Source: Acanthococcus lagerstroemiae (Eukaryota > Arthropoda > Insecta > Hemiptera > Eriococcidae). Taken from it: 64,000 nucleotides of DNA. Position 1 is the stretch's first letter. Every line of letters begins with the position of its first letter. The position numbers and the translations under genes were made by a program. Of the stretch, positions 35,101 through 44,291 are shown in pieces. The notes under the pieces are model-generated. The model saw nothing but the letters and a program-made list of their open reading frames with translations, was not told the origin of the DNA and ran no database searches. The DNA is taken from assembly GCA_031841125.1 (NCBI GenBank), contig CM063107.1:63809814-63873813 (forward strand). The letters are read 5' to 3'.

Positions 35101-38100
35101 CACTGTACATCTGTGCGCACCACTACCACCATACCATCTTTACACTCTTTTATCTCAAAAATCTATTTTTGCACAAGAGGCACATTCCATGATTCCAGGT
35201 CACACTTTTTTTTTTTAATCTATGAAGAATATGTCGTTTTGCGCTGGCCTGTGCCCTGGGCGGAACATTTTTCAGGGGTGGAAAAATTTTTGAGTGTACA
35301 GTCATTTAATGTTTATGTGTTGAAAATATTTTGAGTGGGGCAAGAGCAAGTAGTTATTTTAGCAACGGGTCGAAGAGGGGGGTGCTTGTGCTTCATAGTG
35401 GTACCCAAGGGCGCTCATGACCTTGATCCGGCCCTGGTTTCGTAACCTATATCACGTTATGCCCCAATATACCGACATGAAAATAAGTGACTAAATATGA
35501 TAAGCGACATCAGTCCCTCTTAAACTCGGCATTGTAGGGGAGACCGAGGTTAGTTGTTACAATTTTTCGAAACTTCAAAATTCTGAAAATACTATTAGAC
35601 CAAAAAACTTCAAATTAGGCTCAAATTGTAGCTACAGTCCTTGGCTACAAAATGGCGTAAAAAAACACAAAAATTTTCATACAGTTGGCCCCAAACATTT
35701 TAAAGAGCGGCTACTTTTTTTTGTGACAAATTGCCCCATTCCCGGGAAAGTTGTCATACACGATGGGGTAAATCTTGTGCTAAAAACGTACTAAAAATAT
35801 GCTGAAATGTCTTACGAATGTATTTTCGTACCATTTTCTAAAAACATGTAACAAAATTCCCATTAATTGATAATTTTTGTAATGGGACAATTAGCCCCGA
35901 ATCGAGGGGGTTTAGAAAGTGCATTTTCTGGGGGAGGATAAACGTAATTTTAGGTTCTAATATACCTAAAGATAGCAGAAGAAATTCTACTGACCACACA
36001 GTATTTGATTTTTGCTAGTGCAAAATATTACGCCCATGAGAGTGAACTTCTTGTTTGAAAAACGGACGTGTTGCTAAATTTTGTGTTATCAAAATATCAA
36101 ACCACTATAAATCAGATTGGTTCCATAACTGCGAGGTCTTTAGGTATGGATGCGGTGTTGGTACACTAAGGAGTAGCGTGACTTCATCAAATTCAAAAAA
36201 GCACCTTTCGCACGGGTGACATAGAGGCTGAGACAACTTACCCCGTGGACAACTTACGCTGGTCTCCCCTACCTCAAGTGATTTTCGATTTCAGTTTTAA
36301 TATTTTGGCTATGAAAATGGATGAAGTTACATAAATGAAGGTTGTTACCTTTTATATGTATATGAGGAATTATCTGTCAAATGGCCCCTGTCAGCAATGC
36401 GATGATTTTGAGAAAAACAACTTAACAGATTTCAAGTGGAAATATTCCTTTCAGGCTGATTTAATTGAAAAAGTGTTACAAAAAATGTTCACTGCGATTC
36501 AGTATACCTAGAAATGACTAATTACTTGTTTAGTTCGTTCAGAAACGAACGTGAACGAATAAAGAAAGAAGGAAAATGATAGGGGCCCTTTTTAAAGCGA
36601 TGGGAAAATTAGCCTGGTACATGTTGTTGTTTATCAGTAGCAGTTTTCCCATGATAATATTGGTGAATTCTATGCATTGCTTATTTCCATACATTTATAC
36701 AATTTATGAAACAAAATACACAATTCCTAACTCGCTGATGTGTGATGAGTTATTGTAAATTCTCGTGACTGAAGCTCATGTAGTAGTGAAGATGTGTCTC
36801 CATACTAATAAGGCAACCAAAATGTGTAATTTTTGAAACGTATTATCGTGGACGGAATTACTCGCTTTTCACTCTATAATATACCCTGCTGACAAAACTC
36901 CGCCTTCGAAGAGCGCGTTTTTGAAAAAAACGGGCGTTTTAACTAGAAAATCACTTAGAACCTTGAAAATTTTACTGGCAGTTTTAACAACTTTTTAATT
37001 ACGCGCGCATTAGCCATTGCTTTTTGAAAACATTCAACGTGCGAATTTCTTCATGTTACAAAAATGGGCGTTTTAGAGAAGTAAAGATGGGGAAATTTGC
37101 CGGGCGTTTCATCAGTTCTTAATTTACGCGCAGATTCATAAGAAATGTTCAGCGCGCGTATTCTCTCATATCACTAAAATGCCCCTTTTTTAAGAAAGAG
37201 AGCGTTTTCTGTAATTGTTATACATAGGAAATCGTACGTTTTGCGCGCATGATATTATACGCGCGAATATGAACAGGTTCGAAAACGCCCGAATTATTAT
37301 AATTTCGTGGCGTTTTCCACATACATCTGCGCGCGCAGATTAAATTATTGATAACGTGAAACCGTTACTGGTTATCTGTGACTTGTAGCCTGAAATGCTG
37401 AAATTGTGAAACGAAAAACAACAGTCGTGGTTTATTTAAGTTTCCATGTATTATTCTGTGATGCATATCATTTAAATAACCATATGGAGGATGATTCTCA
37501 GAACGAACACGGTAAGAACTATGTATAATACGTACAATATCTTTAAAATGTGTAAGTAAGTGCGATATTAGATTGCAATGTCGATTTATTATAGTGAGTA
37601 CGAATTAGAGAGAAAATTGATTTCTAAGAGCACGTACATAATATCGCCCTGTATAAGTTGACACTCGTATTTTGTCCTGCAACGCTGAAGAACTTGTGTG
37701 TTTCAGGGATCTTCAGTTTACATATTTTGAATAACAAAACACCTCCCACATTCAGATTCGTCCTGTTAATTCGTTACATAGAAGTGGTATAGAAATAGTG
37801 GGAGTCTAGGAAACTGCCGTTTGTAAAAAGAGTTTCAAATTACATACTTCGGCATAGAAATGAGATAAAAACATGAAACAAAATCTGGTTTATATACCGC
37901 CTAGAATGAATGGTTCCAACCCTGATCGTCATTGCGTGTATAGGAATGGCAATTCCTTGCTCATTTGCTGAACCAACTCCAACTACTCTTGCTCGTTTAG
38001 CGAACTAGGGTTTTTAATCTGCTCACTGCTCCAATATGTTGCTCCGGATTGTTCTTTATCAGTAAAGAGAGAAGTGTCGCAGCGATCAGGTTCGAGATCA

Positions 38101-41100
38101 ACTATTCCTTGCTCGGTTCACGAATAACGAATAGAACATAGAACAACTGATTTGTACTAAGAGTGAAAGAAGATATTGTGTTTGTACGGGTATCCTGACT
38201 AAGACTTCTTATAAAAGTTTGTACTTTGTAGTTCGGTGCATTTTTCGCTGAGTGTTATGATAGGAGAAATCTGAAATTGAACATATGGAACAAATTTAAC
38301 CAAGATGGTCGGGTTTCATAGCGTTTTTAACACTAAAAATTTTGCTATAAGGTTTTTGACTTTTTGTAATTGAGAATAATTATCACTGACCATGAGATCT
38401 CGGATTATGTAGCTGGTCTAGGTACACCAACGAAAACCTTTTGTTTTTGAACGGTATATCAAAAAAATAAAAAGTGTGTAACGTTGATTCATAATATACT
38501 TATGTATTGTGGGAGAAGAAAAAACTGAGTGACCTGAAAAGAAATCTGCGAATATAACGTTGCCAGATATCTGTGAAGACGAAATACTGCGATATCGCTT
38601 GTTGAAATACAGAACCTGAGTGTTACTCATATCTACGCTGTTCTCTTATTTCTCTCAACAATCATAAATCTGATCCTTCCATTTGATGATGTACATGCAG
38701 AATTCTGTGCGTTGAAATACACGCGGTTCTAGCTGTCTTAGGACAGATACAGCAGGAAACTCCTCTTTCTCAATAGTATGAACCATGCATTACTCTATTA
38801 TACCCTGCGATTCATTCAAATTCAGCTGAATCCTTTTACAAATGAGGACCTTTCTGGCAGAAGCTTGTGTATTACACAGTTAAACTTGAACCAGAATTAC
38901 AGAGCAGTGAGCAGATGGTTTTTACTCGGAATAATTTCGCGAACTGCTTTTTTCATGAACCAACTCATTTAATTTGCTCCTGCTCGGAGTCGACCAACGC
39001 TAGGGTGACGCGCCTACCTGATAAAACAGGAGTGTTTTAGTTTGAGTAAACCTGACAACTTGATACGAAACTACGAGCGTCAACTTATACTGAGCGGACT
39101 ATATTTTCGGACAAAGCGACACAATCGTCTTCTTACAGTAAGAGTACAACTTTCATTCTGGCTTGGAGCAAGAGGTAGCCAACTGGCTGAAGTACTGGCA
39201 GAATGCGATAACCAGGGCGAAAAAGCTAGAAGAGAGAAAGGAAGCAGGAGGTGCAACACAATTTTTAAATTGTTCATTCATTTATTCATTAATTTTTTTC
39301 TTTTCAGCCGCCAAAAAGAACCTTGAAAACAGTGATGAACAACATGAAGTGGTGTCAAGTCAATCGTCATTGGAGCAGCGTACTGGTAATATTAGGACGC
39401 TGTATTGCTGTATTTTTTTTAATTCTAATTTTAAAAGATTCATTTATACTGTCCAATTTCAATTCCGAACGCTGATACACGCAATTTATAGTATATTAAA
39501 TGCACCTGACATTTCTTTTTATTATTACCACTCTTCATTTAATATTTATTGCAGTTTTCTTATGTTTAAAATTATTAGAAGAAGAGAAAAATGAATGCGT
39601 CACTGTATAAGTATTAAAATTTATAATGCACAATGTTTATTTCTTCGTCGTTTTCAATTCTTAACATTTTTTATCATTGTTGTAATGGACATTTTAGTTA
39701 TTTTATGGTTGACTAGTTTATGAAAAATGTTTACCTACATTTTTGAAACGATGTGTGTTCCTATGCTTATTTTTATTTATTTTTTTTTATCAATTTGTTT
39801 TCCTATTAATATTTAATATAATTTTTGCATATTTAATTTCTATTCAATTATTTTTTCTTAAAAAGTACTGAAAAGAAGCGCTTTTGAAAATTATTTGTGA
39901 GGGCGTTTTTTAAAGAAACAATCGGAAGGAGCGTTTTTAAATTTATTAGAAAAGAGGCGTTTTACAAACGTCACATAAACGCTCTCATATAAAGAACGCT
40001 TGGTTACTTGGCGTTTTTTAATAAGTTGAAAATCGCGCGTTTTCTAGGAAGTTGAAAAACGCGCGTTTTCTGGTAAGTTGAAAAATCGCGCGGTTTCATC
40101 GGTCTCACATTATCTCCCGCGTTCCGCCCGGCGGTATTTTGCCCGTAGGGTAGTGTAGGGGAGACCGGGTCCGAGTGTCACATTTTGTATTAGGAATTTT
40201 TTTACTGCCGAACTAATTAACTGAAAATTTTAATTTTTTTCACCTGGGAAAAGCTAAAACCTTCTAGAAAATATCTGAATTTTTAAAGACCGCAAGTAGT
40301 ATAACAAATTTGTAATAAATTTTTTTGTGAAGACAGGTTTTTGTGACATTTTGACCCAGCCCAAGGTGAAATGTCACAGACAACGGGGTGAAGTGTTACG
40401 GGTTATTTAAATGGGAAAAAGTTGAAAAACTGAAGTAACGTTTATTACGTATCAAACATTTTATCCCATTTGATATTGTCAAAAGCTTCAGTAAAAAATT
40501 TCTGGCAGTAGTGATATGTCGCATATCCGAGTGTACAATAAAGAGTTTTTTTGTCTTCTCAGCGAATTCTCTGACTAATGATGTGTGTGTATTACTCGTG
40601 AATTCTGAACAAATCCGAATCAAGTGAAACAAGTTCCATTAAGATATCTATTTCTCACTGCTTCTCTCTCTCTCACTCGCTCGCTATAAGTATTAGTGGT
40701 AATTTTTGTATTCTTTCAGGATTCGAGCGATGAAGCCTTATCATTGTGGCTGTCTTCACCTGAAGATGAAACGACGGCATTCCCTTCTGTGGCAGTTGTG
40801 GAGATATGCGATTCCACGAATGAACTAACAGCAAATGAACAAGTAGGTACCTAGCATACTATGAACAAGGTAGCAAATAAACAAAACTGGTGAACGAGTA
40901 CATGATAAAGCCTTACTATGTAAATGATGCAGAGAGAGTTTGTAAACACAGATCAGAACGCCAGAAGCAGAATCAGATATATTACAAGAAGCATTGAGGA
41001 GAAATACTGCAACAGAGACTTCAAATTTATCAAGCAAAAGAGAAGAACTAAAGAAATGTCAGCGAGAATATTGTGAGCCAAATCAAAAATATAAGCTGCA

Positions 41101-43401
41101 ATATCATCTAGCGTATCGAAAAAAAGTTGTTAAATGTGTGCGTGAATATTATATCGAGTGAACTGAGAACCTGGACTTGAATATTATCAAGCGAATCAAA
41201 ATTAAATTCTGGAGCCTGCTGTTGAATACAGTGAAGACATTTTTCGCGAGGATATTAAAAAAGGACCTACGATTTTATATATAAGTTGAGATGCAGAGAA
41301 GAACCGTTTTGTAGCTTCACCAATCGGTTTCATTCAAATTTGTGAGTCATTTGTAGACACTCAGAAAACATCACTTATTGATCTTGATTCGCACAGCGCC
41401 GACTGCAGTTTTAAGCGTTGAACTGAGTTTAAATGGTAAAGAGGAGTGAGGGGTTGGTAATATAACAGATCGATATTAGGTCCATAAATTATTTATTAAT
41501 TTTCATTGGGCATGTTGAGCATGCTAGGTAGCTTCTAGGCTTTCAACATTCCAGTATAGATGGGAAGTCTAATTCATCTAAATGATGGGATTCAATTGAT
41601 CTGGTTCTATAAAATGATTGACTCACTTGATTCTCTCTTCTGAATACCAGAAATGCAATGTTTTCTCTTTGCCTGATCCTCTACATCATGCTTTATTCGT
41701 TCTTATTCATCGATTAGTCCAGAATTCATTTGTCCATTCATGCAGTCTATGTATTCATTCGTTCATTCCACGTTCGAATTAAAATCATATTTCTAGCTCG
41801 CAGCCACACTCTGTCATTCAATGAATCGTTCACTTGAATTAATTCTAGTATAGGAACGACCCATTTCTACTTTCCAGCCGACTCTCTTCGAGTAGCGAAG
41901 TTACTTGTTCTGTCTGGTGCGTAACTGTTCTTTTTCAATTTCTTTAATATATATAGCAGTTTTTTTCACTCCCCCCCCATTTTTTCGTTTATTTGTGATT
42001 CAATTTTACTGAAATTTCGGATATAAGCTATTTACACTCTGCCGAATCACCGTCAAAATATAAGTAGGGCTCAGATTTACCCAAATGCGGGGTAAATTTG
42101 AACCCTGACTCCAACCTCTCGTTGTACCCGTTCTATGATACCTACGATATTAAGTACAAAACCATTTTGTACCCTAATTTGGAGTTTCAATTATTTACCA
42201 CTAGCCATCAGAATGTTGTAGCTCAGAAAACGCAGTATAGGGTCCAAAATTCCCCCCCCCCCATTTTACAGTACTCGTAAATATTCTCGAGCCAAGAAAC
42301 CTTTCACTTACTTACTGCAAAAATAAGCTACCTTTTTCTTAAATTGTCAAAGTTTTTGTTAAAAATTCAGTTCTCTCACAATGACTGCATTTTTTTTTTT
42401 TCTATAAGCAATTGCCCTGTGTATCCAAGATTGTTATGATAGCGAACTGGTGGATATTATTTCATTAATTTGTTTTTTAACTATCAGTTCTGCACTACTA
42501 CAAAAAGTGCGAATGTTCTTTGAAATAAACTGTCGCTTGTTCACACTGTTGGGCTGATTACAAATGATGACTGTTGAAAATGGATGGCACATTTCAATTG
42601 AAGGTTGGTAACTTGGAACAGATGTTACATTTTTTGTGTAAGCCGCGGTAACACTGGTTGGGTACCCGCTGACGCTTTGAGGAAAAAGTGATTGCGTTAT
42701 ACACATACACTGTGTAGAGCGCCAGCGCGTATTCAACCAGTGTTACTGCGGCTTCCACAAAAAATGTAACACCTGTCCCATGTTACCAACTTTTCGATGT
42801 CAATTTGAGACTTGGTTATGCCGAGTTCATGTCGGACACAGTTGACGCTCGTGTTTACATTTAGCCTTGATTTTGGCCTGAAAGATTTTAAGTCACCTTT
42901 TAAGCGATAAAATTTAATAGCTAGGTACGTTAGGATTGAGAATGACTGCAAAGTTAAGTTGGCGTGATGAATGATTTCTCTTACCCAGATTGGTAGGATG
43001 TCATTGTTATAATGAAATAATTCGTCGCTGTATGACACACAGTCGTTGAACTGTTTATTGAAGACTTTCTGGCCCAGCACTCCGTGAGTCTCCGCGAACA
43101 TTCCCGTTGCGATTGCAAAAAAATTCGCGAACGTTTTCGTCGGGAAAACATTTTTTAAGTAATCGGTGCTGACTCCTTCTTCCATAATTTTCTCAAGTGT
43201 TGGGGTTAGTCCTCGAGCCACGTAATCTGGTCGTAAACCGTCGAAACCCAGCATTATTACGATCGGGTATCTATTCGAGCAATTCGCCACAGTGCCGAGT
43301 AGAATTATTACGAAAATAAAACGAAGTATCGTGCCCGTGTAGAGTGGTAGCTGTGCACTCCGTACACTCGTCGGCCTCGAAGTCATCTTAATTACGTTCA
43401 T
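28891..43401 (-). CDS. Ectonucleotide pyrophosphatase/phosphodiesterase (ENPP4/5-like), four exons
   Basis: Joined exons 43401-42985, 34377-33915, 29574-29398 and 29132-28891 give 1,299 nt, 432 residues. All junctions are GT-AG with matching phases (0, 1, 1). Residues 24-39 are hydrophobic (signal peptide or anchor). Active-site parts are GFDGLRPDY (D54), FPTKTF (nucleophile T90), FEQPDSLGH (D209, H213), LSDHGM (D256, H257) and GNHGYDN (H355): the complete two-zinc set of the NPP family, which hydrolyses phosphodiester or pyrophosphate bonds of nucleotides outside the cell. The GNHGYDN form, MH..F.A.GP and DIYPL motifs resemble ENPP4/5. Unlike vertebrate ENPP4/5 no C-terminal membrane helix is seen, so the product may be secreted. 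Q111 replaces the phosphate-binding Asn usual in the family. No stops or frameshifts: probably functional. Confidence 0.9.
29398..29574 (-). CDS. ENPP exon 3
   Basis: Acceptor GCGGTTACAG, donor AAAG/GTAAAA. It encodes KEVEMYQNLTEAQNRLKTFR, VYKREEIPERWFF and NFLLVANLPNAFEDETNK. The KREEIPERWxxxNxxR segment is the typical insert between the SDHGM and HGYDN motifs of ENPP proteins. It is separated from exon 4 by an intron of 265 bases. Confidence 0.85.
29660..30852 (-). other. ENPP intron 2, part between exon 3 and the hAT insertion
   Basis: Only AT-rich intron sequence is visible. It has stretches of A and T at 30590-30830 and short chance frames (29741-29992 minus, 30172-30354 plus, 30366-30611 minus). 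No terminal repeats were recognised. Confidence 0.5.
31085..32970. repeat. Array of about 43-46-bp self-complementary monomers
   Basis: The array is built from diverged copies of a unit close to TCCGATGATTT, then AAGAATTTCATCGGA, then AATCTTCGAGAAAAA. TCCGATGA and TCATCGGA within each unit are inverted, so each monomer can fold into a hairpin. The unit runs in one orientation to about 32260, in the other from about 32327 to 32500, briefly back again, and inverted from about 32590 to 32970. Related units form a second array at 50430-51265. No coding potential. Confidence 0.8.
32281..32587. repeat. Inverted repeat at the satellite's orientation switch
   Basis: CCCGAAGAATTGAGACTATT at 32281-32300 (arm continuing to about 32326 through CGATGGAA) is inverted at about 32541-32587 (AATAGTCTCAATTCTTCGGG). 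The arms of about 46 bases differ at a handful of positions and enclose about 215 bases. This non-satellite sequence marks the point where monomer orientation flips. Confidence 0.75.
33369..33914 (-). other. ENPP intron 2, part between the hAT insertion and exon 2
   Basis: Ordinary intron sequence. A run of GTTACC(C/A)-like words at 33665-33830 (GGGTAAC in reverse) forms a weak local repeat. No gene or element ends were seen. Confidence 0.45.
33915..34377 (-). CDS. ENPP exon 2
   Basis: Acceptor CATTCCTACAG, donor CCAG/GTAAACC, entry phase 0, exit phase 1. It encodes TLNELTGNGRHSGVMMWASS, YPTYYQRLNETLPWRERV, CAYFEQPDSLGHSFG and NLIILSDHGMVDV. It carries four of the zinc ligands (D209, H213, D256, H257). 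PIW joined to TLNE across the intron gives the family's usual sequence at this position, which supports the junction. Confidence 0.9.
34834..35204. mobile_element. TGTGACCTGG MITE, copy 2 (371 bp), in ENPP intron 1
   Basis: Starts TGTGACCTGAAATCATGAAA and ends ATGATTCCAGGTCACA. It is inverted relative to copy 1 at 28262-28643 and aligns with it throughout. It includes GCAACGCGTAAACGCATCAC and the alternating GTGCGCACCACTACCACC. No coding potential and no clear target duplication. Confidence 0.75.
35205..35534. other. Intron 1 spacer
   Basis: Nothing coding. CCGGCCCTGG at 35431-35440 looks like a hAT-type right end (compare the end of 30861-33360), but no matching left end was found. Confidence 0.35.
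35535..36271. mobile_element. M2 TIR element, copy 2 (737 bp), in ENPP intron 1
   Basis: Left end TAGGGGAGACCGAGGTTAG, right end CTTACGCTGGTCTCCCCTA. The 11-bp core TAGGGGAGACC is perfectly inverted and TA sits at each tip. Subterminal words are AGTTGT/ACAACTTAC. Non-coding. It shares the TIR with 24522-26065 and 40156. Confidence 0.75.
36272..36881. other. Intron 1 spacer
   Basis: AT-rich, with a GTTCGTTCAGAAACGAACGTG short palindrome near 36533-36553. A 60-codon chance frame is at 36576-36758. No recognised gene. Confidence 0.35.
36882..40152 (+). mobile_element. Putative unclassified DNA transposon with GCG-rich subterminal repeats
   Basis: TACCCTGCTGACAAAACTCC at the left is mirrored on the other strand by CTACCCTACGGGCAAAATACC at the right (about 17 of 22 positions agree, ending CCGCC in both). 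Just inside both ends are many copies of GGCGTTTT, AACGCG and GCGCGC. At the right, three 25-26-bp units of the form GTTGAAAAA(T)CGCGCGTTTTC stand in tandem at about 40024-40100. TA at each tip may be a target duplication. Exon-like coding pieces lie at 39142-39385. Family not recognised. Confidence 0.5.
39142..39385 (+). pseudogene. Two exon-like coding pieces in the putative transposon
   Basis: 39142-39250 is open and reads HSGLEQEVANWLKYWQNAIT, then RAKKLEERKEAG, up to a GGAG/GTGCAA donor. 39308-39385 follows a TTTTCTTTTCAG acceptor, reads AKKNLENSDEQHEVV then SSQSSLEQRT and ends at ACTG/GTAATA. Phases of the two agree (phase 1). No start codon, no following in-phase exon and no known domain were identified, so it may be a remnant of a transposon gene. 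Confidence 0.3.
40156..40402. mobile_element. M2 TIR element, copy 3, left part only
   Basis: It begins TAGGGGAGACCGGGTCCGAG, the M2 family's end, immediately beside the right TIR of the 36882-40152 element. The following AT-rich sequence has GTGTCACA/TGTCACAG words like copy 1. No matching right end was found, so the copy is probably truncated near 40402. Confidence 0.5.
40729..41161 (+). CDS. Small two-exon open frame, function unknown (weak candidate)
   Basis: An ATG at 40729 opens MKPYSLWLSSPEDETTAFPS and continues ELTANEQ to the donor CAA/GTAGGT (exon end 40842). The acceptor AAACACAG allows an in-phase exon 40952-41161: ESDILQEALRRNTATETSNL, KCQREYCEPNQKYKLQYHLA and KCVREYYIE, then TGA. 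A CTTTCAG acceptor at 40718 suggests an upstream exon. The REY/KYKLQY spacing resembles basic repeats of some transposon proteins. It lies inside ENPP intron 1 on the opposite strand. About 107 residues as drawn. It could equally be a remnant. Confidence 0.3.
41162..42595. other. Intron 1 sequence, no gene recognised
   Basis: AT-rich. The part 41540-41860 has many ATTCATTC/GAATGAAT words (simple decay of a TTCA repeat). C runs lie at 41973-41981 and 42251-42262. Short open frames show no family resemblance. Confidence 0.4.
42596..42800. repeat. Foldback (long inverted repeat) in ENPP intron 1, near exon 1
   Basis: GGTTGGTAAC, GATGTTACATTTTTTGTG, AGCCGCGGTAACACTGGTTG at 42603-42660 are repeated inverted at 42729-42790 (CAACCAGTGTTACTGCGGCT, CACAAAAAATGTAACACC, GTTACCAAC). 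Arms of 80 bases or so differ at about ten positions and enclose roughly 40 bases. The transcript of ENPP intron 1 would contain this as a hairpin 185 bases downstream of the exon 1 donor. It is probably a small MITE. Confidence 0.8.
42985..43401 (-). CDS. ENPP exon 1: signal region, first metal ligand and nucleophile
   Basis: ATG at 43401 opens MNVIKMTSRPTSV. A second ATG five codons later could also serve. The hydrophobic stretch GTILRFIFVIILLGTVA (about residues 23-39) is a signal peptide or membrane anchor. Then come IVIMLGFDGLRPDY, VFPTKTFANFFAIATG, ETHGVLGQKV and NNDILPIW up to the donor TGG/GTAAGA. FPTKTF contains the catalytic threonine. The residue 21 places after it is Gln where the family usually has Asn. 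Confidence 0.9.
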
Positions 43402-43640
43402 TCCGAAGAACTAATTGGAAAGGCTTGAATGACGTTTCAATAGTGCCGATTGAAATCGCATGTAACTGCAAAAAAATCCTCCGAAAGTAATTCGATCGCG
43501 TTAAACTTTTTAATCAGAAAGATCTCATAATTGTAGAATTCAACATTACTTATTATGATCTACAAAACTGCGCCAAAAAAGAAAGTATTACTTCAAGACA
43601 AACCGTATTTTAAACCGCGAACCAAAGTTTATTAACGTAA
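43402..43640 (-). promoter_or_regulatory. Upstream flank of the ENPP gene
   Basis: This 240-base stretch separates the ENPP start from the 5' end of the retroposon on the other strand. No TATA box is obvious. It presumably holds the 5' UTR and promoter, but nothing specific can be pointed to. The neighbouring LINE 5' region means the two transcription units, if active, diverge. Confidence 0.3.
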
Positions 43641-43798
43641 AAAAGTACCACTATCAAGTTGTATTGCATTCGGTGCATGTGCTCGTTATATCCCGTTATC
43701 GAGTTATCCTCTCCCACTCTACATTCGCTCTGTGTGTAATCGCATTATCTCATTTTAACCTGCGCTATCGTTTTGTTCGCTTTGTGTCAGTTAGCCAG

Positions 43799-44291
43799 AT
43801 GGCTACGCTTGACGAACTTACCAAGAAACTTAATCGGCTCGAGCAAAAGTGTAGTGAGGTATACAAAATGAAAATGACGGCCTACGCAAGCAGCTGGGCA
43901 TAAGGAAATTTCTTCAGCCTATCACCCCAATTAAACAGTCCTCCAAACCCATGGACAGTTCCAGTATAGACGTCATGAACCAAACTGCGAACGCCGCTGG
44001 TCCTACTGTGAAGAAGCCGCCCCCTTTCTTCGTCACTGGCATAAAAAACATGTCAGCGTTTAACTCGCTGATTTCGAATAACAGCATCACTATTAGCAAA
44101 ATGAAAGCATTTCAAAATGGTGAGTTAAAAATTTTAACTCCGTCCTCGGACAAATTTTGTAAATTGAGAGCTATACTAGACAACCCATTTCCTGAATCCG
44201 ACATTGAAAGGGAAAAACTGAGCAACGTAAGGTATCACACTTCCCTATTGACAAAATCGGGCAAAATTCAGCTCCTGGTTGTAGCGGATTT
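43799..44291 (+). pseudogene. Jockey-like ORF1 (gag), N-terminal part
   Basis: ATG at 43799 opens MATLDELTKKLNRLEQKCSE, a short coiled coil. After a one-base shift near 43875 the frame continues LRKQLGIRKFLQPI, then PPPFFVTGIKNMSAFNSLIS, ITISKMKAFQNGELKILTPS and RYHTSLLTKSGKIQLLVVADF. This is the conserved PPPI(F)V-GV(I)KNM ... KYHTY segment before the zinc knuckles of Jockey-type gag proteins. The frame is cut at ADF by the insertion starting at 44292. Confidence 0.75.

Noticed and set aside
36533..36560. GTTCGTT/AACGAAC palindrome as a regulatory site
   Set aside because: Short and isolated, with no second copy arranged meaningfully. Expected by chance in 64 kb.
39142..40842. Single spliced gene joining the 39142-39385 pieces to the 40729-41161 frame
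   Set aside because: The exit phase of the exon ending at 39385 (phase 1) does not fit the entry phase needed at 40719, and element borders at 40152/40156 lie between them.
42434..42736. 100-codon minus-strand frame next to ENPP exon 1
   Set aside because: It covers the foldback repeat and lies beyond a consensus splice donor. No ENPP motif continues in it.
42733..42984. Read-through extension of ENPP exon 1 (V R E I I H H ...)
   Set aside because: The protein family continues with TLNE after PIW, which is exactly what exon 2 supplies. The extension starts at a GTAAGA donor.
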